Origin: CAYYVK01 sp964475145
Lineage (GTDB): Archaea > Aenigmatarchaeota > Aenigmatarchaeia > CG10238-14 > SCSR01
Reading direction: 5' to 3'
Assembly (NCBI GenBank): GCA_964475145.1
Contig: CAYYVK010000014.1
Span: forward strand, 1-17,899
Length of the DNA stretch: 17,899 nt
In this document: one piece after another, positions 8,147 to 13,472 of the stretch
Layout: every line of letters begins with the position of its first letter
Numbering within the stretch: position 1 is the first letter of the stretch
Notes under the pieces: model-generated
The model's input: only the letters and a program-made list of their open reading frames with translations
What the model was told of the DNA's origin: nothing
The model's database searches: none
Position numbers and translations under genes: made by a program

Positions 8147-8683
8147 ATGAACAAGGACGATAATATAATAGTGTTAGATTTTTTACCACATGGAAGAGCT
8201 ACGGACAGAAGGTCAGAACCAATAGCACAAGGAGTAGGAGAGAAATTTTTCAACCTTCTAGAAGTTGTCGTGAAGGATGGAATTACTGTTAAGCCAAAAG
8301 ATAGACTATACGTAGGACCTGAAAAGAGGAATGAGGTCAAGTACATACGCGGAAGGATAAAGTACAGTGAGCTAACAAACTATGCAAGAGGGATACTAGA
8401 AGAAATCTTAACAGAACTTGTTTTAAAAGATGAAAAAAGGTTTGTAGAATTTTTCAACAAGGCAGGGCCAATCACAAATAGGTTGCATTCTCTTGAGCTT
8501 TTACCTGGAATAGGGAAAAAGCATTTATGGAAAATAATAGAAGAAAGAAAGAAAAAACCGTTTGAAAGTCTTAAGGAAATAAAAGAAAGAATAGAGATGC
8601 TACCAGATCCTACTAAGATGATAGTGAAAAGAATAATAAACGAGTTTGAAGGTAAAGACAGACACAAGCTTTTTGTAGGCTAA
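8147..8683 (+). CDS. DUF655 family protein (helix-hairpin-helix, predicted RNA-binding)
   Basis: A 178-residue protein of the archaeal DUF655 family, normally found between rpoF and the 16S rRNA dimethyltransferase gene ksgA. The N-terminal half (IIVLDFLPHGRATDRRSEP, then VGEKFFNLLEV) is OB-fold-like. The C-terminal half carries a helix-hairpin-helix at about 115-150 (LELLPGIGKKHLWKIIEERK, then KPFESLKEI), the type that binds nucleic acid without sequence preference. Function is unproven; the context points to translation or rRNA maturation. ksgA does not follow here. Instead a minus-strand gene converges and the two stop codons overlap within the four bases ctaa (8680-8683). Confidence 0.9.
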   Translation: MNKDDNIIVLDFLPHGRATDRRSEPIAQGVGEKFFNLLEVVVKDGITVKPKDRLYVGPEKRNEVKYIRGRIKYSELTNYARGILEEILTELVLKDEKRFVEFFNKAGPITNRLHSLELLPGIGKKHLWKIIEERKKKPFESLKEIKERIEMLPDPTKMIVKRIINEFEGKDRHKLFVG

Positions 8684-8892
8684 TCTTCTACCTTTTTCTT
8701 TATAGCTACTGAGACTGTTATCCAGAAAATACCACCAAGCATGAAAAGGAGTAAAGCTGTAAGCATGCCTATCAAAAAACTTGACTCAGAAACGCCCAAG
8801 CTTCTTTGAAGACTTCCTGCTATCATTGCCCCAAAAAGCATGCAAACAGAACCAATTAACCAAAAAGCAGGTGCTTTCCAGCCCCATCCCAT
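8680..8892 (-). CDS. Small two-helix membrane protein, unknown function
   Basis: A 70-residue hydrophobic protein with two probable membrane helices (about 9-27 and 38-64), a Trp-rich N-terminus (MGWGWKAPAFW) and a charged C-terminal KKKVED. I recognise no family. It reads in the same direction as the aEF-1beta gene and lies 23 bp after it, so it is probably the last gene of the zinc-protein/aEF-1beta transcript. The intervening 23 bp are A-rich on the coding strand. Its stop overlaps the DUF655 stop on the opposite strand. The clean helix pattern and conserved-looking spacing make a real gene more likely than a chance frame. Confidence 0.65.
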   Translation of the reverse strand: MGWGWKAPAFWLIGSVCMLFGAMIAGSLQRSLGVSESSFLIGMLTALLLFMLGGIFWITVSVAIKKKVED

Positions 8893-8915
8893 AATTTCTT
8901 TTTGTTTTTTCTAAC

Positions 8916-9173
8916 TTATAAGCTTCTTGTGATTTCTGTTACTTCTACTTCACCAACTTCTTGTATGTTTTTAAGCTTATTCTCTAAAAGCTCTAGCTCT
9001 TTAGCCTCATCAGGAATTATTTTAATAACGTTGAAGGCAACTATACCAAAGGCGATAGGATTTCTTTGGATTCTATCGGGAGAGATAGCTTCTTTTATCT
9101 TTTGTTCTAGCTTGTCTAAATCAACATCTACAGACCTTGGCATCACTCTGAGTGTCACTAATACTTCCGCCAT
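8916..9173 (-). CDS. ef1b: Elongation factor 1-beta (aEF-1beta), EF-1A nucleotide exchange factor
   Basis: An 85-residue protein of the archaeal EF-1beta family, which promotes GDP/GTP exchange on EF-1A during elongation. The sequence keeps the single alpha/beta domain: LVTLRVMPRSVDVDLDKLE at the start, then the conserved PIAFGIVAFNVIKIIPDE in the middle, and VGEVEVTEITR at the end. Full family length is 85-91 residues. It follows the small zinc-ribbon gene by 32 bp on the same strand, an association well known in archaea, including Haloferax (HVO_2753 next to its aEF-1beta). Confidence 0.95.
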   Translation of the reverse strand: MAEVLVTLRVMPRSVDVDLDKLEQKIKEAISPDRIQRNPIAFGIVAFNVIKIIPDEAKELELLENKLKNIQEVGEVEVTEITRSL

Positions 9174-9205
9174 TAAGAGATATTGAGAAAGAGAGTTTAA
9201 ATTTT

Positions 9206-9364
9206 TTATGGACCAGTAAACTTACAAAGTGGACATGTGTATTTGTTGCTTAAACTTTTGCAAGTATTACATCTGTATATCTCTACTTCTCCACAATTCG
9301 GACAACTAAACTTGACAAAATTACTCTTTGCTTTTATTGGCGTTTTACAACTTGTACACTTCAT
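9206..9364 (-). CDS. Zinc-ribbon micro-protein with four CxxC motifs (HVO_2753-like, DUF1610)
   Basis: A 52-codon frame from the ATG at 9364 to TAA at 9206-9208. It contains four CxxC pairs (Cys3/6, 21/24, 32/35, 44/47), enough for two zinc sites. The layout (MKCTSCKTPI at the start, FSCPNCGEVEIYRC in the middle, YTCPLC near the end) matches the archaeal zinc-finger micro-protein family represented by Haloferax HVO_2753, a predicted nucleic-acid-binding protein. The position directly before aEF-1beta is the family's usual neighbourhood and supports the call. A ctttatagt element (9391-9399, read on the minus strand) lies about 25-35 bp upstream, suitable for a leaderless transcript. The biochemical role is not established. 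Confidence 0.88.
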   Translation of the reverse strand: MKCTSCKTPIKAKSNFVKFSCPNCGEVEIYRCNTCKSLSNKYTCPLCKFTGP

Positions 9365-9407
9365 GCAAGAATATTATATACCTCTATAACCTTTATAGTT
9401 TAATGTT
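9365..9407. promoter_or_regulatory. Divergent promoter between zinc-protein gene and tRNA-Arg
   Basis: A 43-bp spacer with two TATA-like elements: atattatata at 9371-9380, about 28-37 bp upstream of the tRNA 5' end, and a minus-strand ACTATAAAG at 9391-9399, about 27-35 bp upstream of the zinc-protein ATG. Each is correctly placed for one direction. Confidence 0.45.
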
Positions 9408-9493
9408 GGGCACGTAGTATAACTTGGATAGTATGCAGCCCTGCGGTATTTGATGGAAAGGCTGCGATTGGGGTTCAAATCCCCACGTGCCCA
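9408..9493 (+). tRNA. tRNA-Arg(GCG) with a 12-nt intron
   Basis: The cloverleaf is complete: acceptor GGGCACG/CGTGCCC with discriminator A; a weak D-stem GTAT/GTAT held by wobble pairs; anticodon stem CAGCC/GGCTG; and T-arm TGGGG TTCAAAT CCCCA. CCA is not encoded. The anticodon loop region is 19 nt instead of 7, so a 12-nt intron is implied. Placing it after position 37 gives loop CTGCGGA and anticodon GCG. The D-loop GGA (A20), C35, G37 and a purine discriminator fit archaeal tRNA-Arg. Other splice points would give GCA (Cys) or GGA (Ser), but Cys needs U73 and Ser needs a long variable arm. It is convergent with tyrS, 10 bp away. Confidence 0.88.
9447..9458 (+). other. Intron of tRNA-Arg (37/38)
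   Basis: Twelve nucleotides, tatttgatggaa, at the canonical 37/38 position. The 3' bulge AAA next to the anticodon stem fits a bulge-helix-bulge, but the central helix (CTGC with ATGG) is weak: one Watson-Crick pair, two wobbles and one mismatch. Boundaries therefore rest mainly on the identity of the mature loop. Confidence 0.65.
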
Positions 9494-9503
9494 TTTAAAG
9501 ATG

Positions 9504-10592
9504 CTATCTAGTAACTTCTGACGTTTTAACAATTTCAAACAACTCTCTTGCCTTCTTATTTCTTTCAAAATGCTCTCTAATCGGTCTTACCATCTTGTCT
9601 ATATATTCAGCAACAGCATTCTTCAAATCTTGGGGATGGAGTTTTCCTTCTCTAAAAGCTTTTTCTAACTCCTCATAAGAGTAAAATTCTATCGGACCAC
9701 CAAATTTTTTAGGTCTTTCGACCTTCATGCTTCCAAACTTCCTAAAAATTAAGTGTTTTGAATAGTCCAAGATTGGGTTGTTTGTTACAGTTTTTTCAGG
9801 GCAAAATGCCTTATTTATTTTTGTTGCTATCTCCTCTTTAGTATCATGAACAAAAATACAACTCTTGGGCTTGCTTTTACTCATTTTGGAACTTATAGCT
9901 ATATCTATCTCTCTATTCTCGTCGTACCCTTCAGGTTGTTTCACTCCTTCCAACCCCATTAGCATATGATGGCTTACGACAACAGGTTTCCACCAACCTA
10001 GCTTAGGCCCAACTTCTCGAGCAAGCATGTTTGCTCTTCTTTGATCTAATCCTAGTTGGCAAATATCAGCTTGTAATTCAAAAATATCTGCAACTTGCAT
10101 CACTGGATAAAAATATTGTGCAACTTCTTTTAACTCGCCAGCTTTTCTCCCCATTATACTCAAAGCTCTGTTTGCTCTGTTTACTGTTACATTTTTCGCT
10201 ACTAGTATGACCTTTTTCCAGTATTCTCTAGAATTCGCTAAATCGCTTGCCCAAATAAACTCAACTTTTTTTGTATCTATCCCAGCAGCTTTCCAAACCT
10301 CTATATAATATTCTCCACATTTCTTTATTTTTTCTAAATCTCCGCCAAACTTGTTGTTTATCCATGCAAAATAATCAGCAATATAGAGCTTAAACCGCAC
10401 ACCAGCTTTAAGCAAATTTTCTATGAGCATTGGCCTGAAAACTCCAAACGGAAGATGTGCCAACCCGCTTGGCTCAAACCCGTCATAAGCAATAGGATGT
10501 TGTTTTACTGTTAGAAGCTCTCTCAATTCTTCTTCGGTTATTATTTCTTCGCCAACTTCTCTAATGAGTTGAAGCTTTGTTTCTATGTCCAT
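9504..10592 (-). CDS. tyrS: Tyrosyl-tRNA synthetase
   Basis: A 362-residue class I synthetase of the archaeal/eukaryotic type, charging tRNA-Tyr with tyrosine. The HIGH-equivalent motif is in YDGFEPSGLAHLPFG (residues 36-50). Tyrosine-binding residues appear in the QYFYPVMQVADIF segment (159-171) and in GLDQRRAN (181-188). The KMSKS loop is intact at 236-240. The C-terminal anticodon-binding part has HPQDLKNAVAEYIDKMVRPIR. Start and length agree with the family. It lies 38 bp downstream of the pilin-like gene, with an A+T-rich stretch before the ATG that could be its own promoter, and it ends 10 bp from the convergent tRNA-Arg. Confidence 0.97.
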   Translation of the reverse strand: MDIETKLQLIREVGEEIITEEELRELLTVKQHPIAYDGFEPSGLAHLPFGVFRPMLIENLLKAGVRFKLYIADYFAWINNKFGGDLEKIKKCGEYYIEVWKAAGIDTKKVEFIWASDLANSREYWKKVILVAKNVTVNRANRALSIMGRKAGELKEVAQYFYPVMQVADIFELQADICQLGLDQRRANMLAREVGPKLGWWKPVVVSHHMLMGLEGVKQPEGYDENREIDIAISSKMSKSKPKSCIFVHDTKEEIATKINKAFCPEKTVTNNPILDYSKHLIFRKFGSMKVERPKKFGGPIEFYSYEELEKAFREGKLHPQDLKNAVAEYIDKMVRPIREHFERNKKARELFEIVKTSEVTR

Positions 10593-10630
10593 AATAACCT
10601 TTTTACAGTTTGTATTTTTAATTACTTATC

Positions 10631-11752
10631 TTAAGGCAAATAATTGTAGGTAATCATACTATTTTTGAAGTTCATTTTCCCTGACGATTCTAATCCAAAT
10701 TCTATTCTATTTGTGCCAACATTAAGAATGAGTGGGTTCCCAAGTATATCCTTATCTATCCATAAATCTAGCACGAAGACGGGTGGTTTGCCAAGATATA
10801 CAGTTTGTTCGTTTACTTTTATTCTTAATATTGGCGACTCCTCAGAGCTTATCACTGCACTAAACCTTATGTGGTTGAAGTTTGTAACTTCTTGTTGAGT
10901 CAGGTTAATAAGAACTTCTTTCGTGCTTATCCCTTTGAAACTAATGGTGAAGCTGGCTTCTCTTATCTTATACACACTATTTGCCCAGAACATCCAGCCT
11001 GGATTTCCTGCTTTTATGGTAATGGCATTAGATCTTGCTAATTGTGTAACGTTTATTGGAATTATTATTTCACCCAAGTTTGTAGGGCGATTGTACACCT
11101 CTTTCCCGTTCAACTCTACTATTAAGTTTCCAAGCTTGTTCGTATCGCCAATAACAAGTCTTACGTTTGCATCCACAACACTCTTCAACTCTACTTCGTC
11201 TATTATTCCTATTAGGTTCAAATTGTTTTCAGCAAAATAACCTTTTATTACTTCTACATTCTTTGCTGAATCAAGCACTTTGCTTCCGCTGGAAAAGCTT
11301 ATAGAAAAATCGCTCAATGCAATTTGCTTCTTCAAAAATTCAACAGTAGTTATGTTCTGCACATTAACCGTTAATTGTACATCTTTGCTTCCGCCAGTGG
11401 AAGAAACTTTTATTGTGCCTTTGTACGTCCCCAAAGCTATGTTAGAAGGAACTTTTACATATACTACAACCACTTGAGATTCGTTTATGTAATCAAAATA
11501 TTCGGAACTAAAAGATATCCAGTTTGATATCGTACCATGAGCGCTTATACTCACGTTTGTTATAGGCCCACTTATTGTTATAGGAAAGGAAGTTGATCTA
11601 CCAGCTAAAACAGTAATGCTCTTAGAAGAAATATCAAGTCTGGGAGGTGCTTCAGCTGGAGTGGTCCAAAAAACCATAAGCACAGCTATAAGAACTATGC
11701 CTGCAAGCAGCACAAAAGCGAACTCGTCTATCTTAATCTGGCCTTTTCTCAT
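10631..11752 (-). CDS. Secreted or surface protein with type IV pilin-like N-terminus
   Basis: A 373-residue protein. The N-terminus RKG|QIKIDEF followed by a ~19-residue hydrophobic helix (about 11-29) resembles archaeal prepilin signals cut by a PibD-type peptidase after Gly4; the acidic residues then fall at +5 and +6. The remainder is Ser/Thr/Val/Ile-rich beta sequence. An immunoglobulin-like repeat covers about 40-132, and the C-terminal half looks like a jelly-roll with alternating beta strands. Five Asn-X-Ser/Thr sequons (NVS, NES, NIT, NVT, NLT) suggest N-glycosylation. A plain membrane-anchored surface protein is the alternative. AGGT lies just upstream of the ATG, and the gene follows rps17e by 31 bp. 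Confidence 0.8.
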   Translation of the reverse strand: MRKGQIKIDEFAFVLLAGIVLIAVLMVFWTTPAEAPPRLDISSKSITVLAGRSTSFPITISGPITNVSISAHGTISNWISFSSEYFDYINESQVVVVYVKVPSNIALGTYKGTIKVSSTGGSKDVQLTVNVQNITTVEFLKKQIALSDFSISFSSGSKVLDSAKNVEVIKGYFAENNLNLIGIIDEVELKSVVDANVRLVIGDTNKLGNLIVELNGKEVYNRPTNLGEIIIPINVTQLARSNAITIKAGNPGWMFWANSVYKIREASFTISFKGISTKEVLINLTQQEVTNFNHIRFSAVISSEESPILRIKVNEQTVYLGKPPVFVLDLWIDKDILGNPLILNVGTNRIEFGLESSGKMNFKNSMITYNYLP

Positions 11753-11783
11753 ACTACCTAAAAATAATTTAGCTAGTAAACTC

Positions 11784-11978
11784 TTATTGTTTTGTTGTCT
11801 GCTTTTTCAAGGCAGTTATAAACCCAGCAACTATGTTTCTCATCCTCTTCGATTCAAATTTTGCAAGCTCAGCCAAAGCCTTCTTATTCTTCTCAAAATC
11901 TGTGGAAAATTTATCGGGATATTTTTCCAAAAGCTCTCTAGCAATATTTTTGACAGAAGAGGTTTTGATCCTTCCCAT
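11784..11978 (-). CDS. rps17e: Ribosomal protein S17e (small subunit)
   Basis: A 64-residue S17e, a small helical 30S protein of archaea and eukaryotes. It begins MGRIKTSSVKNIARELLEKY and continues with DKFSTDFEKNKKAL, then ESKRMRNIVAGFITALKK, all typical. An ATG nine bases upstream (11987) is in frame, but the family starts at MGRIK, and AGGTGG just before 11987 is better spaced for the ATG at 11978. The gene follows the endA stop directly, so the two are almost certainly on one transcript. Confidence 0.95.
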   Translation of the reverse strand: MGRIKTSSVKNIARELLEKYPDKFSTDFEKNKKALAELAKFESKRMRNIVAGFITALKKQTTKQ

Positions 11979-11987
11979 TTCATCCAC

Positions 11988-12581
11988 CTAAGGTGTCAAT
12001 CTCTTGATTTCGTAGTATGTGACGTCCCCTTCCCTATCAACAACAGCCCAAACGAAGGTAGCACGTATATTATGAGCAAGTCTGACAGCACGAGACATCT
12101 CGGGTAAAGAGAAAGCAGACTCTTCAGGAACAGCATGAACAACAAATTTTGTATGCTCATGCGGAGCCTTAGGACCGCGTTTAAGTTTTACCCCTCTTTC
12201 ATACACACGAAAATGAGCTCCAAATTTATAACCAGTTTTTACAAGATATCCCCTTTCTCTTAAATCACGATAAACGATAAATTGAGTGTGAAACTGATGA
12301 ACATTCTTACACCCTATTTCCAACAATTCCGAAAAATCCACTTTTCTCTTTTTTCCATCTTCCTTAACAACAACTTTCACTTTGCCCTTTTCGCATAAAT
12401 ATGCTGCTTCTACAAGCTCTAACTCAAGCCTGTCCGGATTCTCTTCTGGTAAAGGTTTTCCATATCCAGACTCATCATACAATACAGCAGCATGGCTGCC
12501 CCAAATTATCACTCTATTTTCTATCAATTCTCCTTCAAAAGTTTGCTTTTGCTGGGAAATTTCTTCTACCATACTGATCAT
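11988..12581 (-). CDS. endA: tRNA-splicing endonuclease EndA (catalytic Lys replaced by Ala)
   Basis: A protein of 197 residues (194 if the ATG at 12572 is used) of the standard EndA type, which cuts bulge-helix-bulge motifs in pre-tRNA. The catalytic domain is clear: YRDLRERGYLVKTGYKFGAHFRVYERG, then HEHTKFVVH and SRAVRLAHNIRATFVWAVVD. Numbered from 12572, the catalytic Tyr is Tyr124 (Tyr115 in Methanocaldococcus jannaschii) and the His is His140 (His125). The Lys that follows the conserved Arg (Lys156 in M. jannaschii, VRK) is Ala171, codon GCT at 12060-12062. The frame is open back into the tRNA-Phe gene, so the start must lie after 12591. The gene begins 10 nt after the tRNA 3' end, suggesting one primary transcript. 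A partner subunit elsewhere could supply the missing function. Confidence 0.92.
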   Translation of the reverse strand: MISMVEEISQQKQTFEGELIENRVIIWGSHAAVLYDESGYGKPLPEENPDRLELELVEAAYLCEKGKVKVVVKEDGKKRKVDFSELLEIGCKNVHQFHTQFIVYRDLRERGYLVKTGYKFGAHFRVYERGVKLKRGPKAPHEHTKFVVHAVPEESAFSLPEMSRAVRLAHNIRATFVWAVVDREGDVTYYEIKRLTP

Positions 12582-12604
12582 TATGTTAAGTGGAGGTGGT
12601 GGGA

Positions 12605-12619
12605 GTTTCAGCATCCGCT
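12605..12619 (-). other. tRNA-Phe intron 2 (T-loop, position 59/60, 15 nt)
   Basis: The intron is AGCGGATGCTGAAAC. The fold is outer helix GTGGG/CCCAC, 3' bulge AC|T, central helix TTCA/TGAA, 5' bulge AA|A, and inner helix GC/GC with loop GGAT. Cutting after the second base of both bulges gives TTCAAA + T, the consensus archaeal T-loop. This is a complete bulge-helix-bulge with a strong outer helix. Confidence 0.87.
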
Positions 12620-12648
12620 TTTGAACCCACAACACACCGGTCTTCAGC

Positions 12649-12664
12649 TTCAACAGCAAAGCTT
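12649..12664 (-). other. tRNA-Phe intron 1 (position 30/31, 16 nt)
   Basis: The intron is AAGCTTTGCTGTTGAA. The precursor folds as central helix CAAC/GTTG (exon 25-28 with intron), 5' bulge CG|A, inner helix AGC/GCT with loop TTT, and 3' bulge AA|G. Cutting after the second base of each bulge joins G30 to G31 and gives a perfect five-pair anticodon stem. The outer helix is only two pairs (AG/CT), so this is a relaxed motif. Confidence 0.85.
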
Positions 12665-12695
12665 CGGTTGCTCTCCCGGGTTGAGCTACACCTCC

Positions 12696-12735
12696 ACTTC
12701 ATTTTTATTTACATTTTTAACTTAAATTTGTTATC
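12696..12735 (-). promoter_or_regulatory. Probable promoter of tRNA-Phe/endA
   Basis: On the minus strand, AAATTTAAGTTAAAAA (12714-12729) lies about 19-34 bp upstream of the tRNA 5' end, the right place for an archaeal TATA box. No other promoter-like element lies between the tRNA and endA, where only 9 bases separate tRNA and start codon. Confidence 0.45.
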
Positions 12736-12748
12736 GAGAATTTTTTAT

Positions 12749-13423
12749 TTAAAAATTTCTTAATCTATACTTCATACCTTCCTTCACTATAAAAAACAGA
12801 ACACCAAAAAACATCCTTGCAAATTTAACTATTCTTCTTTTTCTATATTTTACTTTGACTGGCACTTGAGAAATTTTTAACTTTTTCCTGATAGCATCAG
12901 CAAGTATAGCATTTTCTATTATATAACCCCCATGGATGTCCTTTATTTTTCTTAGAGCCTTTTTGTTAAATCCTATGTAACCACAGTTAGAATCCTTTAG
13001 CTTTACATCAAAAAAGAAGTTGAACAACAATCTCCAAATGAAATTTCCCATCCTGTTTGCATAAGGTACATCAGAAGGAATTCTATACCCTGTCACAAGG
13101 TCAGCATTTTTTAAAGCACCCAAAAATTTTGTTGCATCTTTTATAGAATATTGCCTATCAGCATCAGCAACTATTACATAACTTACCCCAGCTCTACGAA
13201 AAAAATCAAGACCAGTCTTTAAAGCCTCGCCTTTTCCTTTATTCACAAAATGTCTTAGAACAATTACCTTCTCCTTTTTTGCTAATTCATAGGTTCTGTC
13301 TGTTGAACCATCATCAACTACAACAATAGTTGCATTGGGCAAAACCTTCTTTGCATCTTTTATAACTCCTCTTATATTTTTTTCTTCATTGTATGCAGGA
13401 AATAGAATACCGACTTTTTCCAT
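12749..13423 (-). CDS. Family 2 glycosyltransferase, dolichol-phosphate mannose synthase-like
   Basis: A 224-residue GT-A fold enzyme. It has the nucleotide-binding start GILFPAYNEEKNI, VVDDGSTD at 35-42, the metal-binding DAD at 87-89 (VADADRQY), and GYRIP and NCGYIGFNKKAL in the acceptor region. It resembles the catalytic domain of DPM1-type transferases, which move a sugar from a nucleotide donor to a polyprenyl phosphate on the cytoplasmic face. No full C-terminal membrane domain is present, though residues ~200-216 are hydrophobic and may sit at the membrane. Donor and acceptor cannot be read from the sequence. A role in making lipid-linked sugars for the sequon-rich surface proteins here is an inference. 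It is divergent from taw1 across 49 bp. Confidence 0.88.
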   Translation of the reverse strand: MEKVGILFPAYNEEKNIRGVIKDAKKVLPNATIVVVDDGSTDRTYELAKKEKVIVLRHFVNKGKGEALKTGLDFFRRAGVSYVIVADADRQYSIKDATKFLGALKNADLVTGYRIPSDVPYANRMGNFIWRLLFNFFFDVKLKDSNCGYIGFNKKALRKIKDIHGGYIIENAILADAIRKKLKISQVPVKVKYRKRRIVKFARMFFGVLFFIVKEGMKYRLRNF

Positions 13424-13472
13424 GAAAGAAGATTGGAAATTAATTTATTTATTTTAAACTTGAATTCATTCT
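13424..13472. promoter_or_regulatory. Divergent promoter between glycosyltransferase and taw1
   Basis: The 49-bp spacer contains taatttatttattttaaac at 13441-13459, lying 14-32 bp from the taw1 ATG and 18-36 bp from the glycosyltransferase ATG. It can act as a TATA box for both, with very short leaders. Confidence 0.4.

Larger units (their letters stand above)
12591..12695 (-). tRNA. tRNA-Phe(GAA) with two non-canonical introns (30/31 and 59/60)
   Basis: Read on the minus strand: acceptor GGAGGTG/CACCTCC with discriminator A; TA; D-stem GCTC/GAGC with loop AACCCGGGA. The anticodon stem is ACCGG/CCGGT once a 16-nt insert after position 30 is removed, giving loop CTGAAGA (anticodon GAA, G37), the standard Phe loop. 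The variable loop is GTGTT. The T-stem is GTGGG/CCCAC with a 22-nt loop that becomes the consensus TTCAAAT after removal of 15 nt. Mature length is 74 nt, and CCA is not encoded. Both inserts fit bulge-helix-bulge structures. The identity is supported by the D-arm TAGCTCAACCCGGGAGAGC, close to the usual archaeal tRNA-Phe. endA follows on the same strand. Confidence 0.92.

Noticed and set aside
7759..8346. 195-codon minus-strand frame
   Set aside because: It is the antisense shadow of rpoF and the DUF655 gene, both firmly recognised.
9408..9493. tRNA-Cys(GCA) or tRNA-Ser(GGA) reading of the intron-containing tRNA
   Set aside because: Alternative splice points give these anticodons, but the discriminator is A rather than the U required for Cys, and there is no long variable arm for Ser; A20, C35 and G37 support Arg.
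9374..9568. 64-codon minus-strand frame over the tRNA-Arg gene
   Set aside because: It runs antisense through the tRNA and overlaps the 3' end of tyrS.
11616..12107. 163-codon plus-strand frame
   Set aside because: It is antisense to the pilin-like protein, rps17e and endA.
12582..12659. Longer endA start inside the tRNA-Phe gene
   Set aside because: The reading frame is open through the tRNA by chance; the extra residues encode tRNA sequence and have no counterpart in the family.
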